DNA of 64,000 bases from Candidatus Endonucleibacter sp. (ex Gigantidas childressi) (GCA_030674875.1 JASXSU010000001.1:1130001-1194000); one strand, 5' to 3'; counted from the first letter of the stretch, positions 1 to 9,405 are shown. Translations and numbers: made by a program. The notes: generated by a model from the letters alone, not told the origin.

Positions 1-78
1 TTTGAAGTTTTTTTCCATTATCTGTTCATGTCAAAAACTACTCTATCTCCACAGCAAAAAACAGACTTGAAGTTACGC

Positions 79-206
79 TATACCCGTCGCCTTTCAATCT
101 GCTAAGTTGTTGGCTGCGCTCGCTCCCCCCGATCACCTACTACTCGTAAGCTCATGGGGCTTCGCTTACTTGCCGCCTAGTAGTAACTTGAAATCCTTTG
201 GGTATA
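79..206 (+). repeat. Family A MITE-like repeat, full copy (128 bp)
   Basis: Begins TATACCCGTCGCCTTTCAA and ends TTGAAATCCTTTGGGTATA, so the termini form an imperfect inverted repeat. The same 128-bp sequence recurs at 24597-24724, 27440-27567 and 28332-28459 with small differences. It has no coding capacity of its own. It lies just downstream of potG. Confidence 0.8.
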
Positions 207-266
207 TATCGGTTGTCTGTCTTTCTCAGGAATTGTACTTATTATCAGAAATTGCGAAATAATGAG

Positions 267-1418
267 CTAGCTATTTAATACAACGCCACTGTTTGAATCC
301 CACTTTATATAAACTTTATCCCCCCATGTGGGATTGTCAGCACTACGCTCGATATTTGCCATATTAGTTTGAATTATCATTCCAGAAGGCAGCTTAATAT
401 GATACACAGAGTGGGCTCCTAAATAAGCAATATCAATAACAGTTCCACTGGTCCAATTGTAAGATTCTGTCGGCTTAACCGTACTCATTAATGTTTTCTC
501 AGGTCGGATTGCATACCATACTTTTCGCTCTTCAAGTGATGTGGTGATACCGTGCCCGACATAAATGGTAGTTTCTAGATCAGGTGAGTGAATGATAACG
601 TGATCCGCTGCCTCCTCAACTATTTCACCTTCAAACATATTCACCGAACCAACAAACTCAGCTGTCATTCTTGAGTTGGGTGTTTCATAAATATCCACAG
701 GTGTTCCTACCTGTTCAATCCATCCGGCATCCATGATTCCAATTCGGTGCGCCATTGCCATGGCTTCTTCTTGGTCATGGGTCACCATTAGGCAGGTAAC
801 TCCAACTTCTTTAATAATATCAACAAGTTCAAGTTGCATACGTGAGCGGAGCTTTTTATCTAGAGCTCCCATTGGCTCATCAAGCAGTAGTAACTTTGGC
901 CTCTTGGCAAGACTCCTGGCCAGAGCAACACGTTGACGCTGACCTCCTGAGAGCTGATGAGGCTTGCGACTCGCATATTTATTCATATGAACCATATTAA
1001 GCATGCTCTCCACGCGCTGAGCTATTTGCTCTTTTTTCATGCGGTCTTGTTTAAGACCAAAGGCAACATTTTTCTCTACCGTCATATGAGGGAACAAGGC
1101 GTAAGACTGAAACATCATATTAATCGGGCGCATGTAAGGCGGGAGGCTAGTTATATTCTCTCCATCAAGGTAAATACTCCCTTTTGTTGGCTTTTCAAAC
1201 CCAGCTAACATTCTCAGCAAAGTTGACTTACCTGAGCCTGAACCACCTATAAGAGCAAAAATTTCTCTCCTTCTGATTGACAAAGAAACGCCATCCACAG
1301 CAACAATATCACCGAACATTCGCGTTACGCGATCAAGCCTAACTAGATTCTCTGTTTCCGAGAAATTAGTACAAGGTTGTTTGTTACAGCTGTCTAAAGT
1401 AATAGACATTAGCGGCAC
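267..1418 (-). CDS. potG: Putrescine ABC transporter ATP-binding protein PotG
   Basis: ATPase subunit that powers putrescine uptake through the PotH/PotI membrane pair. Visible motifs are Walker A GGSGSGKST (residues 58-66), signature LSGGQ (about 156-160), Walker B LLLLDE (about 176-181) and the switch His in VTHDQEE (about 214), followed by a C-terminal TOBE-like regulatory region. The stretch PPYMRPINMMFQSYALFPH is nearly identical to E. coli PotG and distinguishes it from PotA; 383 residues is the family length. It is not in an operon with potHI, which lie 2 kb away on the other strand. No PotF-type binding protein is in the window. Function is inferred from homology and is strong. Confidence 0.92.
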   Translation of the reverse strand: MPLMSITLDSCNKQPCTNFSETENLVRLDRVTRMFGDIVAVDGVSLSIRRREIFALIGGSGSGKSTLLRMLAGFEKPTKGSIYLDGENITSLPPYMRPINMMFQSYALFPHMTVEKNVAFGLKQDRMKKEQIAQRVESMLNMVHMNKYASRKPHQLSGGQRQRVALARSLAKRPKLLLLDEPMGALDKKLRSRMQLELVDIIKEVGVTCLMVTHDQEEAMAMAHRIGIMDAGWIEQVGTPVDIYETPNSRMTAEFVGSVNMFEGEIVEEAADHVIIHSPDLETTIYVGHGITTSLEERKVWYAIRPEKTLMSTVKPTESYNWTSGTVIDIAYLGAHSVYHIKLPSGMIIQTNMANIERSADNPTWGDKVYIKWDSNSGVVLNS

Positions 1419-1482
1419 CTCATTTTAACGCAAATCTAACACTATAATTTCAAAGCGTATATTGTTAGACATAAGTTTGTTG

Positions 1483-1555
1483 AACGCCATACCCACTCCC
1501 TTTGCATCTGTGAGGTTGTTGGCTGCTCACACTTTTAGTGATAACGGATATAGCT
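1483..1555. repeat. Family B repeat, short copy
   Basis: Contains ATACCCACTCCCTTTGCATC followed by GAGGTTGTTGGCTGCTCACAC and closes with GATAACGGATATA. This is the pattern seen at 2673-2746 and 22669-22740. Placed upstream of potG. Confidence 0.5.
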
Positions 1556-2080
1556 AGCCGCCATGAAGGCACAAACACCATACAGCAAGGCGAGCGTTTT
1601 CTATTTTTTCTTTCGTTGGAAGTCTTTTAAATAAATCGTAAAGAATAAGCAACTATACGGAATCAGCCAGCAGTCATCCATTTTGTAACAGATAGATGAA
1701 GGATGAGAAAAATTAGGTGGTACAAAAAAATCTATGTTAAAAGGATTTCGCGTGAGACGTGGTAATAATGCAGTCAGTTTGCTTCACGACATTTTCTCCC
1801 CGTACTGGGAGGCTAGTTTGCTTGCTCTTTTTCAGGAACGCCAGTGTATTATAGCCCACCTCATCTTCTCACGCAGGATTGAGTTTTGCTGAGTTTAGTG
1901 TCTGCATATTGAACACTTTTACCAATTGATACATAGCATATTAGGCATAGAAGCTATGGGCATTAGAAGCTACTTCATAGGGTGAAATTGAAGCAAAAAA
2001 GACAAGTTCTTAGCAGTAAGAGAATCAAAAAAATGCCAAAACAAGACCCCCTAACAATACCTGCTACTTAGCCTTTTACA
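1556..2080. other. Intergenic region without a recognisable gene
   Basis: About 520 bases between potG and the PilZ gene. No ORF with family character and no clear terminator was seen. It may hold promoter elements for potG near its left end and decayed sequence elsewhere. Confidence 0.5.
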
Positions 2081-2431
2081 TTAGACTTTATGACTCCGAA
2101 TGAAGTGATTTAGCGTTACAGCATCCAACTCATGAATATCACACAACATAAAACCAACAGCGTATTTGTTTCTTTCACTGGAGCTTTGACACCAGACACA
2201 TTTTGCAACAAGAGATACCTTGCATGGCTCCACCTGAGAGTCTGATAGCATTAGTGTCACATGTCTCACTTCTGATAGCCTAATTCCTTGCTTGGTAATA
2301 ACACTGAACCCGCCTATGGAGACATTCTTCAGTGTTCCAATGATAGAATCTGTATCATTATCGATGACCTCGGAGGTCTGATCCAGATGCTTGCGGGGAA
2401 ACCTGCGTTTTTCTTTAACTGCAATGTCCAT
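2081..2431 (-). CDS. PilZ-domain protein (putative c-di-GMP receptor)
   Basis: Small single-domain PilZ protein of 116 residues. The c-di-GMP-binding RxxxR motif appears as RRFPRK near residues 9-14, and the NxSxxG motif as NVSIGGFSV about 25 residues later, so ligand binding looks intact. The frame stays open upstream to 2623, but GAGGAG lies 6 bases before the ATG at 2431 and the upstream part has no domain character, so 2431 is the chosen start. It sits between potG and potHI. It could act in motility or exopolysaccharide control, but the target cannot be read from sequence. Confidence 0.8.
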   Translation of the reverse strand: MDIAVKEKRRFPRKHLDQTSEVIDNDTDSIIGTLKNVSIGGFSVITKQGIRLSEVRHVTLMLSDSQVEPCKVSLVAKCVWCQSSSERNKYAVGFMLCDIHELDAVTLNHFIRSHKV

Positions 2432-2672
2432 GATCATCTCCTCTTTTCTTGTTGTAGGCTTTAAAGGAATCTGGCCCGACGCCTCTCTCAACCTTATGAG
2501 TGAGACTTTTGACCTGACTTGAAAAACCACATCATATTTGTGGCGGGCAGGAAGTTTAACATAAATCTTCAGCTGACCTTTGCTTTTCGCCATAGAAAGC
2601 TTAGATCTGGAGCTGAAGACCAACTAATGTAACTGAGTATATACCATCGCTCAACCATAATGAACTTTTCAG

Positions 2673-2873
2673 CTATACCCACTCTCTCAAAGGTGTGTGG
2701 GGTATTGACTGCTTTCACCCTCCATGGTAACGGGGTATATATACCGAAGGGTTTCGAGTTGTTACGCTAGAGCAAACGAGCGAAGCCCTAGGGGCTTAGA
2801 CTTACTAGTGACTTAGGTGAGCTAGTACAGCCAGCAATGTAGCAACTTCAGAGGCTCTTGGTATATCTTGAGT
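2673..2873. repeat. Family B and family A repeats in tandem
   Basis: Left part (2673-2746) is a family B copy starting CTATACCCACTCTC and ending GGTAACGGGGTATA. It abuts a diverged, inverted family A copy (2747-2873) with ends TATACCGAAGGGTTTCGAG and GGCTCTTGGTATA. The abutment suggests one element used the other as target. Confidence 0.6.
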
Positions 2874-3121
2874 TGTTATCATCTGGCAAGCGTGAGTGGC
2901 TTATGCTGCAACTCAAGAAGCAATTTACATAATGATTTCTCTCCTAATAGTTAATCATACATATTATTAGATATCGGAGACATGTGCATATGAGCAACCT
3001 AAAGGATTGGTGAAAACGAAGCTCCTCGATAATAGTTTAAAGTTTACCGAGTATAAGCTCGCATCAAGAAGGTTAGAAGTGGATATTTACCTTACTGATC
3101 CCTTACTCTGCGTGGAAAATA

Positions 3122-3279
3122 GGCTTTAATGAAAATAAAACGACTTAATCAAGCAGCATCCATTAAAAGGCACTAACTTTAACCAAACGACATATGAGCA
3201 AATACACTATGTGGTGAATAAGTTAAATAATAACCTTAGAAAACTCGAGGCGGCATGTCATCAAACAGGTTGCTTCTAG
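3122..3279 (+). pseudogene. IS30-family transposase C-terminal relic
   Basis: The frame starting at 3169 reads GTNFNQTTYEQIHYVVNKLN, the typical C-terminal block after the NENTNG catalytic motif of IS30 transposases; just upstream GFNENK is visible in another frame with stops. No intact gene remains. It is more diverged than the other IS30 types here and lies directly upstream of potH. Confidence 0.6.
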
Positions 3280-3360
3280 GGCTGCAAGTATACTACCTTG
3301 CAGCATCATGGAATTATGTTTATTACTTGAAAGCATGTCTAATCTTTTGGAGGTTTAGTA

Positions 3361-4284
3361 ATGCAAGCATTACTGCAAGATCGGGTGAGAGCCTTAAAGG
3401 CTTTATGGGGGCGTCGCTTAGTTATCGGTGTCCCCTATGTTTGGTTATTATTGTTTTTCCTAATGCCTTTTGCCACTATCGTAAAAATTAGTTTTTCTCT
3501 AACAGACGTAGCCATACCGCCCTATACCCAAGTCTTTACATATGTGGAAGAGGTATTACTGGTTAACCTAAATTTAGGTAATTATTTCTACCTAGCAGAA
3601 GACTCACTATATCTGACAGCCTATCTAACATCGATCAAACTGGCATTTATTTCTACGATATTTTGCTTGTTGCTAGGGTACCCAATGGCATATGCTATGG
3701 CAAAAGCACCTAAAGCCCATCAGGCGTTGTTATTATTGTTGGTATTACTACCCTCATGGATCTCTTTTTTAATTAGAGTTTATGCTTGGATGGGTATTCT
3801 CAAGAATAATGGCTTGCTAAATAATTTATTAATGTGGCTGGGTGTGACTAACCAACCATTACAAATACTGAACACAAATATTGCAGTTTACATAGGCATT
3901 GTTTACGCCTACTTGCCATTTATGATATTACCTATTTTTGCTAACCTAACAAAGCTAGACATCTCACTCAAGGAAGCTTCTGAAGATTTAGGAGCAAAGC
4001 CTTGGCGAACATTTCTTTCCGTAACCCTACCGTTATCTCGCTCAGGCATTATTGCCGGCTCCATGCTGGTATTTATCCCAGCAGTAGGCGAGTATGTAAT
4101 ACCTGAACTACTGGGAGGACCAGAGAGCCTAATGATTGGCAAGGTACTCTGGCAGGAATTTTTCAACAACCGTGACTGGCCGCTTGCTAGCGCACTTGCC
4201 ATGGTAATGCTACTACTGCTATGTATTCCTATTACTTGGTTTAATTACCGGCAAGCCAAAGAGCTGGAAGTAAATATTCGATGA
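3361..4284 (+). CDS. potH: Putrescine ABC transporter permease PotH
   Basis: Inner-membrane permease of the putrescine importer, 307 residues with six predicted membrane segments. The N-terminal segment RRLVIGVPYVWLLLFFLMPF and the loop NLGNYFYLAEDSLYL match PotH. The BPD permease EAA-type loop EASEDLGAKPWRTF (near residues 205-220) contacts the ATPase. GGAGG lies about 8 bases before the ATG. It overlaps potI by 4 bases (ATGA), so the two are translationally coupled. The partner ATPase PotG is encoded on the opposite strand 2 kb upstream. Confidence 0.93.
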   Translation: MQALLQDRVRALKALWGRRLVIGVPYVWLLLFFLMPFATIVKISFSLTDVAIPPYTQVFTYVEEVLLVNLNLGNYFYLAEDSLYLTAYLTSIKLAFISTIFCLLLGYPMAYAMAKAPKAHQALLLLLVLLPSWISFLIRVYAWMGILKNNGLLNNLLMWLGVTNQPLQILNTNIAVYIGIVYAYLPFMILPIFANLTKLDISLKEASEDLGAKPWRTFLSVTLPLSRSGIIAGSMLVFIPAVGEYVIPELLGGPESLMIGKVLWQEFFNNRDWPLASALAMVMLLLLCIPITWFNYRQAKELEVNIR

Positions 4285-5102
4285 AAAAGCCAAGCTTTTC
4301 CACCCTACTGCTGGTTGCCGGACTAGCCTTCCTATACTTGCCAATGTGTACGCTAGTTTTTTATTCATTTAATGCTTCAAGGTTAGTTACAGTCTGGACT
4401 GGCTTTTCTGGGAAATGGTACCTAGAACTATTTCAAGATCGCCAGTTAATGGATGCCGTATGGGTGAGTCTCCGTGTTGCTTTCTTTAACGCTTGCATGG
4501 CTGTGATCCTAGGCACAATGGCGGCGTTTGTTATGGCTCGCTTTCGCCGATTCAGGGGGAAAACCCTTTTTTCTGGTATGATCACGGCTCCATTGGTCAT
4601 GCCAGATATCATCACCGGACTATCCTTGTTATTGGTGTTTGTCACACTGTCAGACTTAATAGGCTGGCCTGTAGAGAGGGGCGTATTGACTATTTGGATT
4701 GCTCATGTAACCTTCTCCACCTCCTATGTTGCTGTTGTGGTAGGCTCCCGATTACGTGAAATTGATATCTCTATTGAAGAGGCTGCCTTGGACCTTGGAG
4801 CAACACCTTGGAAAACTTTTTTAATGATAACTATCCCATCTATATCGTCAGCCTTGATTGCCGGATGGTTGTTAGCATTCACTCTTTCACTAGACGACCT
4901 TGTTATTTCTAGCTTTGTTTCAGGACCCGGTGCAAGCACTTTGCCTATAGTGATATTTTCATCAGTTAAACTCGGAGTTTCTCCGAAAATTAATGCATTA
5001 GCAACATTAATGATTCTATTTGTATCTATTGCGGCGATAATAGGTTGGTGGGTTATACGTCGCTCAAAAAGAGAGTCGTTTAGCACTGTTACATTGAGAT
5101 GA
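4281..5102 (+). CDS. potI: Putrescine ABC transporter permease PotI
   Basis: Second inner-membrane permease of the putrescine transporter, 273 residues with six membrane helices. It shows the EAA loop EEAALDLGATPWKTF (about residues 163-177) and the PotI-characteristic stretches ITAPLVMPDIITGLSLLLVF and FTLSLDDLVISSFVSGPGA. Its start overlaps the potH stop. A family B repeat follows the gene; no further transporter gene is attached, so the periplasmic binding protein must be elsewhere. Confidence 0.93.
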   Translation: MKKPSFSTLLLVAGLAFLYLPMCTLVFYSFNASRLVTVWTGFSGKWYLELFQDRQLMDAVWVSLRVAFFNACMAVILGTMAAFVMARFRRFRGKTLFSGMITAPLVMPDIITGLSLLLVFVTLSDLIGWPVERGVLTIWIAHVTFSTSYVAVVVGSRLREIDISIEEAALDLGATPWKTFLMITIPSISSALIAGWLLAFTLSLDDLVISSFVSGPGASTLPIVIFSSVKLGVSPKINALATLMILFVSIAAIIGWWVIRRSKRESFSTVTLR

Positions 5103-5119
5103 ATAGTGATAGTAGGGCC

Positions 5120-5230
5120 ACACCGATTCCCTTGATGGTGTTGTTAACTCACCATAATCATTTACTTCCTTTAGCCTTAGTTGCTTAGTGCAGTTGCTGC
5201 CTGTCCGCACCTTCAATGGTAACGAGTATA
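5120..5230. repeat. Family B repeat
   Basis: Left end resembles ACCGATTCCCTTGATGGTG and right end reads CACCTTCAATGGTAACGAGTATA, an imperfect inverted pair. It fills the space between the convergent potI and alr genes. Confidence 0.6.
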
Positions 5231-5288
5231 CCTTTCATAATTGGTGCCGTTGCTAGGCATTAACCCAAGTTTTCTATGGTATGCAAAT

Positions 5289-6410
5289 TCAGGCTGCAAA
5301 ATTCTCTCTACTATTTATTATTGGAGCAGATTGTTCCTGCTTCCTATACTCAACAGAAACTCGGTTAAGATTACACAATAATTGATAAGCCACAGTATTT
5401 GAATGATGTGCTATTTCCGATACTAATAACTGCTCGCCCCAAAGCAAGACATTATCTCCAACCTTAGCCTTGGGCTGAGTTGTTAGATCAACAGTAAGCA
5501 TATCCATAGAAACGCGTCCAATCAAAGGTACTCGCAAACCGTTAACCATTACCGGAGTCTTGCTTTCTGCATGCCTTGGATAGCCATCAGCATAACCTAT
5601 AGCCACCACCCCTAACCGTACTGATGTATCTGCTATCCAAGAACTTCCATAACCTACGGCACTTCCTGCTGGAATATCCTTAATGCTGATAATGGATGAA
5701 TGAAGCTCCATTACCGGTTGCAGGCGTTGTTCTAGCGAATGAGGACAAGAAAAAGGAGATACTCCATAAAGCATAAGCCCCGGACGACACCACTCCGCAC
5801 TTGTACCAGAGTAAGCGATTAGACCGGCGGAATTAGAGATGCTTCTATTTCCAGGTAACCCAACGCTATACTCCTCAAATACTTCCAGCTGTCGCATGGT
5901 ATAGCTAATATCGGGCTCGTCGGCACAAGCAAGGTGACTCATTAAAACAATATCATTTATTTTTTGAATAGCATTAAGACGCCGCCAAGCATCCCTGTAT
6001 TCGTTAGGCATAAAGCCAATCCGATGCATCCCTGTGTCCATTTTTAACCAGACTCGAATGCCACTCTGGAGCTGACTATTTTCAAGAATTTCTAGCTGTT
6101 CATTGCAGTGTACGACAGTATCCAGCTGATGTTTGACAATAAAAGGGATTTCTAACGCATCAAAAAAACCTTCTAACAAAATAATCGGTTGAGTGATACC
6201 TGCTTCCCTAAGCTCAAGCGCTTCTTCTATACAAGACACAGCAAAGGCATCAGCAATATCAGCAAGTGCTTGGGCACAACGAACGGCACCATGACTGTAT
6301 GCATTAGCTTTTATTACAGCTACCACTTTTCCGCCTGATATATCTTTGGCTAGAAAATAATTATTTCTCAACGCATTAAGATTAATAACCGCCTTAGTTG
6401 GTCGCCCCAT
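5289..6410 (-). CDS. alr: Alanine racemase
   Basis: PLP enzyme interconverting L- and D-alanine, supplying D-Ala for peptidoglycan. The PLP lysine lies in VVAVIKANAYSHG near the N-terminus. The second catalytic base, Tyr, is in VGYGSSW, and the C-terminal beta domain has GYADGYPR and RVSMDML. The frame is open to 6446, but AAGGAAG lies about 8 bases before the ATG at 6410 (MGRPTKAVINL), giving 373 residues, close to the family norm. It is monocistronic here and convergent with potI. It could be the biosynthetic or the catabolic (DadX) form; sequence alone does not decide. Confidence 0.92.
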   Translation of the reverse strand: MGRPTKAVINLNALRNNYFLAKDISGGKVVAVIKANAYSHGAVRCAQALADIADAFAVSCIEEALELREAGITQPIILLEGFFDALEIPFIVKHQLDTVVHCNEQLEILENSQLQSGIRVWLKMDTGMHRIGFMPNEYRDAWRRLNAIQKINDIVLMSHLACADEPDISYTMRQLEVFEEYSVGLPGNRSISNSAGLIAYSGTSAEWCRPGLMLYGVSPFSCPHSLEQRLQPVMELHSSIISIKDIPAGSAVGYGSSWIADTSVRLGVVAIGYADGYPRHAESKTPVMVNGLRVPLIGRVSMDMLTVDLTTQPKAKVGDNVLLWGEQLLVSEIAHHSNTVAYQLLCNLNRVSVEYRKQEQSAPIINSRENFAA

Positions 6411-6556
6411 AGTTGTTCTTCCTTGAATAATACCGTAATGAGCCATTATCGTTGGCTAACCACAAACGTCTGCATAAAATAGTTTATCCATGTTTTTATA
6501 GAATATAATAACACCCAAACCTCTCTATTTTGCAAGACTTATATTGTCTTTTGTCC

Positions 6557-6774
6557 GCGGATTCAAATTCCAAGTGCATCACAGTTTAAGCTGCTAACGC
6601 AGCCTTGTGTTCATCCATTATCAGGGAGGGTGTTTTGAAATTCAAATCTTTTCTTGGCCGAGAATTAAGCCGCATCAATGCTCTCTTCACCTCTATCTGA
6701 CCGACCTTTTTGAAGTCTGTATTCTTTGGAAAACATTGTCGTAGCAATCCATTGGTGTTCTCATTTATACCCAA
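6557..6774 (-). pseudogene. IS30-type-1 element, truncated 3' part (copy A)
   Basis: Carries the C-terminal 62 codons of an IS30 transposase (NENTNGLLRQ, then RLNSRPRKDLNFKTP) and the right terminal repeat, whose outer end is GCGGATTCAAATTCC at 6557. The 5' part is lost: the frame enters directly from a family A repeat end, so GGTATA supplies the codons before NENTNG. The same junction occurs in copies B and C. Confidence 0.8.
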
Positions 6775-6800
6775 AGGATTTCAAGTTGTCGCCTCAACGA
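6766..6800. repeat. Family A repeat, truncated end
   Basis: TATACCCAAAGGATTTCAAG is the right-hand end of family A in inverted orientation. The remainder of the element is missing; sequence after about 6795 no longer matches. Confidence 0.6.
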
Positions 6801-6860
6801 AAGCGACCTTCTTAAGTTTATCCGATAAAGATCTGTCTGGATTAATCCAGACCTTGAGAG

Positions 6861-7711
6861 TTAAGCCCCTATTTCTTTTTGGCCTCTTACCCCAGCGTTA
6901 ATTGCTTCGCAGTTTTGCCTGCTTGCAAGCCTTTCACGGCTACTCATGAACACCTCTGACTCACCACGATACAGTTTAACTAGTGTCAAAAATCTCAGTC
7001 TACTATGATTGTGCTCTGCGTTACACCGCTGGGCAAAATCATATACTCTGTTTCGTGCTACTTCAATATTCGCAAATGGCTTTCTTGGGAAGCAAGGCCT
7101 GCACTTAAAGACTCTGGAAATAGCCTCAGAATAAGGATTGTCATCACTAAATCTTGGGTGACTAAATAAGCTCACTACACCAAGGCGCTGTAAGGTGAGC
7201 AGCATGACACGGCCTTTCATGGCAGTATCATTGTCAGAGTGCAGCACCAGTGGTGTATTGGTTGTGGAGATGCCATGTCGAATGCAGGCATTAGTGATAA
7301 TTTCTGGAGCATGCTCAGTCGACTCCGTTTGATAAAACTCCCCTGCGACAACTCTGCTACTGTAGGCATCTATCACCAGATACAAGTAATAAAACCAGCC
7401 TCGAATAGAGTAGCGAAAAAACGTTATCTTCCAATATCAGAGCTGGTTCGACGAGGCGCCACAATAAGGCGGCTTGGACTAGCAGTCCAGACCATGATAG
7501 CGCTGCTGACTTGCTTCATGCAACACACTGTACAATGTCTTTTAGACGCCCAGTATCGTCCATCATTCGCTAGCGTTGGCACAATTATGGCCTCGTTGAA
7601 CTCTCCTGAATAGCGTGGCATTGGTTGTTCTCTGGCCCAGCCTCTGTTTAATTTGAGTAAATCAGAAGAGTCGGCAACTATGCTGGCACAGTGAGTATAA
7701 ATAGACGACAA
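6861..7711 (-). pseudogene. IS3-family transposase (orfB) relic
   Basis: Integrase-core segments of an IS3-type transposase, broken by a stop and a frameshift near 7424-7440. Downstream of the break the frame reads through WKITFFRYSIRGWFYY into VIDAYSSR (first catalytic Asp), HSDNDTAMKG (second Asp) and NPYSEAI (catalytic Glu), then ends with NAEHNHSRLRF. The upstream frame up to 7711 contains the pre-core region ANDGRYWASK. No terminal repeats were recognised. A second, shorter IS3 relic with the same C-terminal block occurs at 33700-33962. Confidence 0.75.
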
Positions 7712-7728
7712 ACGGCAGGCTTTTCTTA

Positions 7729-7800
7729 TGAGCTTACGAGTATCAGGTGATTGATTGGGGAAAGAGCGACCAACAACTTCACACCCTCAATAGCAATTGC
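7729..7800. repeat. Degenerate repeat fragment
   Basis: GAGCTTACGAGTATCAGGTGATTG and GAGCGACCAACAACTTCACACC resemble inner parts of family A followed by a family B end. Too worn to delimit exactly. Confidence 0.4.
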
Positions 7801-7879
7801 CATAAAAAGCAACATGTTCATGCTGAGTATTTAAGTACAAATAACTCAACACTTTTAAATAAAATACTGGTATAGTGAA

Positions 7880-7905
7880 ATATATCAAATGGACGTTTGA
7901 TATAT
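7880..7905. promoter_or_regulatory. Perfect 10-bp inverted repeat upstream of the phytase-like gene
   Basis: ATATATCAAA, six spacer bases (TGGACG), then TTTGATATAT. It lies 25 bases before the ATG at 7931, with a TATAGT -10-like hexamer just upstream at 7871-7876. Position and symmetry suit an operator or a 5'-UTR hairpin; the regulator is unknown. Confidence 0.45.
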
Positions 7906-7930
7906 AACACTAATAAAAATGGACTTATAA

Positions 7931-9223
7931 ATGAATAATATGCGAATCTCTCCTGCTGTAATCAGCAAGCTATGCTGTCTTCCTGCTTTCTATTTCTTTA
8001 TGTTTTGCAGCTTAGCTGCATATGGAGATGATAGCGCCTTAAATATAGAGCTTAAGCTTCTGCAAGTACTGAATTTAGATGCTGAAAACGATCAACAAAA
8101 GATGCTAGGTATTTCATCAATACGTTTTCTCCCGTCAGCAGATCCTAGTAAAGGTAACTTAATACTGCTATCTGATGATACTGGTGCCGTAGAAAATGCT
8201 TACGGAATCTTTGAGACGCCTCATACGTTTGATGTGGCCATTGAATGTAACAATCATGTAGATGGAGAGGTTTGCCAGTATGAGGAGAATTATACGAGAG
8301 ATGATCTTCACTATCCTCCTTTATTTACAGAAGCTGGCCTTAATCAAGACCAGATAGATAGCAATAATCTTTGGTGTTCAATGTTTTATGTGGGCTCATT
8401 CTTTATTGACTCTTCGCCAGTGTGTGAATCTGATATTGAGGGAATTGAACTACTTTCTGGTGGTCAGGAAAGGCTTGTGATGGAAGAGCAAGTCGTAGGC
8501 TTCACTTTCAGCACACCTGCCGTACTACATCTTGACGCACAAAATTTCGTTACCCATAAATATACCTTCCCCTTTTCTATTTTTGGCTTTAAAAGAAACT
8601 GGAGCAACCAAAACACTCAAAAAACTGGTGTTAGACCAAACGGTGGCTTTGAAGGAATTGCTTTACTCCCCGGAGAAGAAGGGCTCTATGCCGCAGTCAC
8701 AGAGTTTCCCTTAATGCAAGATGCACATCTAAACCGCTTTGTTCTTTTTTCTCTGGAAGAGAGTGGTAATAGAATGGAAGATAAAGTCATGATCCGTGAG
8801 CACTACTCTTATAATGTTGACAAAGTACTTCCCGAAGGAGCAGCAGTCGTAAAACCCGGCTATCCCAAAACAGGTGTTAGCGATATCTTAGCTGTTCATA
8901 ATAAGCGCAGGAGCTTTATCACTATTGAACGCACAGCGATCCGATACATTAACCGCAGCATTAGCTCAGTCAATAAACTATTCTTGATAAACTTACCTGA
9001 CTCTTCTGACCAGTTTTCATCAAGCGAACTGCCAACTATGTCTGTAATAAAAAAAGAAATCCCAATAGATTCAGACGTCATGAACAACTATAACATTGAA
9101 GGTCTTACTTGGGGTCCAGAGTTAGCAGGCGGTAACAAAACACTGATAATGGTGAATGATAATGACGCAGGACGTGCTAGTCAGCTAACTAAGATATTTA
9201 TTTTTGAAGTTGTGAACCTTTAA
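7931..9223 (+). CDS. Secreted phytase-like / esterase-like protein
   Basis: 430 residues with an N-terminal signal segment (hydrophobic stretch FYFFMFCSLAAYG, likely cleaved near residue 33). The core block GGFEGIALLPGEEGLYAAVTE and the C-terminal NIEGLTWGPELAGGNKTLIM with DNDAG are typical of the phytase-like beta-propeller family (esterase-like activity domain, PF13449). The true substrate of these proteins is usually unknown. Cys pairs in the N-terminal third (ECNNHVDGEVCQ) suit an exported protein. It is monocistronic, preceded by a palindrome and followed by a hairpin. Confidence 0.7.
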   Translation: MNNMRISPAVISKLCCLPAFYFFMFCSLAAYGDDSALNIELKLLQVLNLDAENDQQKMLGISSIRFLPSADPSKGNLILLSDDTGAVENAYGIFETPHTFDVAIECNNHVDGEVCQYEENYTRDDLHYPPLFTEAGLNQDQIDSNNLWCSMFYVGSFFIDSSPVCESDIEGIELLSGGQERLVMEEQVVGFTFSTPAVLHLDAQNFVTHKYTFPFSIFGFKRNWSNQNTQKTGVRPNGGFEGIALLPGEEGLYAAVTEFPLMQDAHLNRFVLFSLEESGNRMEDKVMIREHYSYNVDKVLPEGAAVVKPGYPKTGVSDILAVHNKRRSFITIERTAIRYINRSISSVNKLFLINLPDSSDQFSSSELPTMSVIKKEIPIDSDVMNNYNIEGLTWGPELAGGNKTLIMVNDNDAGRASQLTKIFIFEVVNL

Positions 9224-9232
9224 AAGTAGCCT

Positions 9233-9273
9233 GAATGATTTTCACCTTGCGAGCGCGCGATAAAAAATCATTC
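9233..9273 (+). terminator. Hairpin downstream of the phytase-like gene
   Basis: GAATGATTTT and AAAATCATTC form a perfect 10-bp stem around a 21-base loop, starting 9 bases after the stop codon. There is no T run after it, so it may be a weak or processing hairpin. Confidence 0.4.
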
Positions 9274-9282
9274 TTGTGAACC

Positions 9283-9405
9283 TATTTCCGTTTCCATTGA
9301 AGGTGTGAGCAACAAGCAAGAGGAGCTCCATAAGCCTAATAGTGGTAAGCGATTGGGGTGAGCGAGAGTAATCAACAAACCCGCACCTTTAAGCGGGTAA
9401 GTGTA
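9283..9405. repeat. Family B repeat
   Basis: Left end TTCCGTTTCCATTGAAGGTG and right end CACCTTTAAGCGGGTAAGTG bracket inner sequence GATTGGGGTGAGCGAGAGTA, as in other B copies. Confidence 0.6.

Noticed and set aside
267-1418. Annotation as spermidine PotA or a sulfate/iron ATPase
   Set aside because: Sequence stretches match PotG closely and potHI are nearby.
2432-2623. N-terminal extension of the PilZ protein
   Set aside because: The internal ATG at 2431 has a strong Shine-Dalgarno site and the extension has no domain similarity.
3255-3491. 78-codon frame overlapping the start of potH
   Set aside because: It is a different frame over the IS30 relic and potH, which has clear homology and a good ribosome site.
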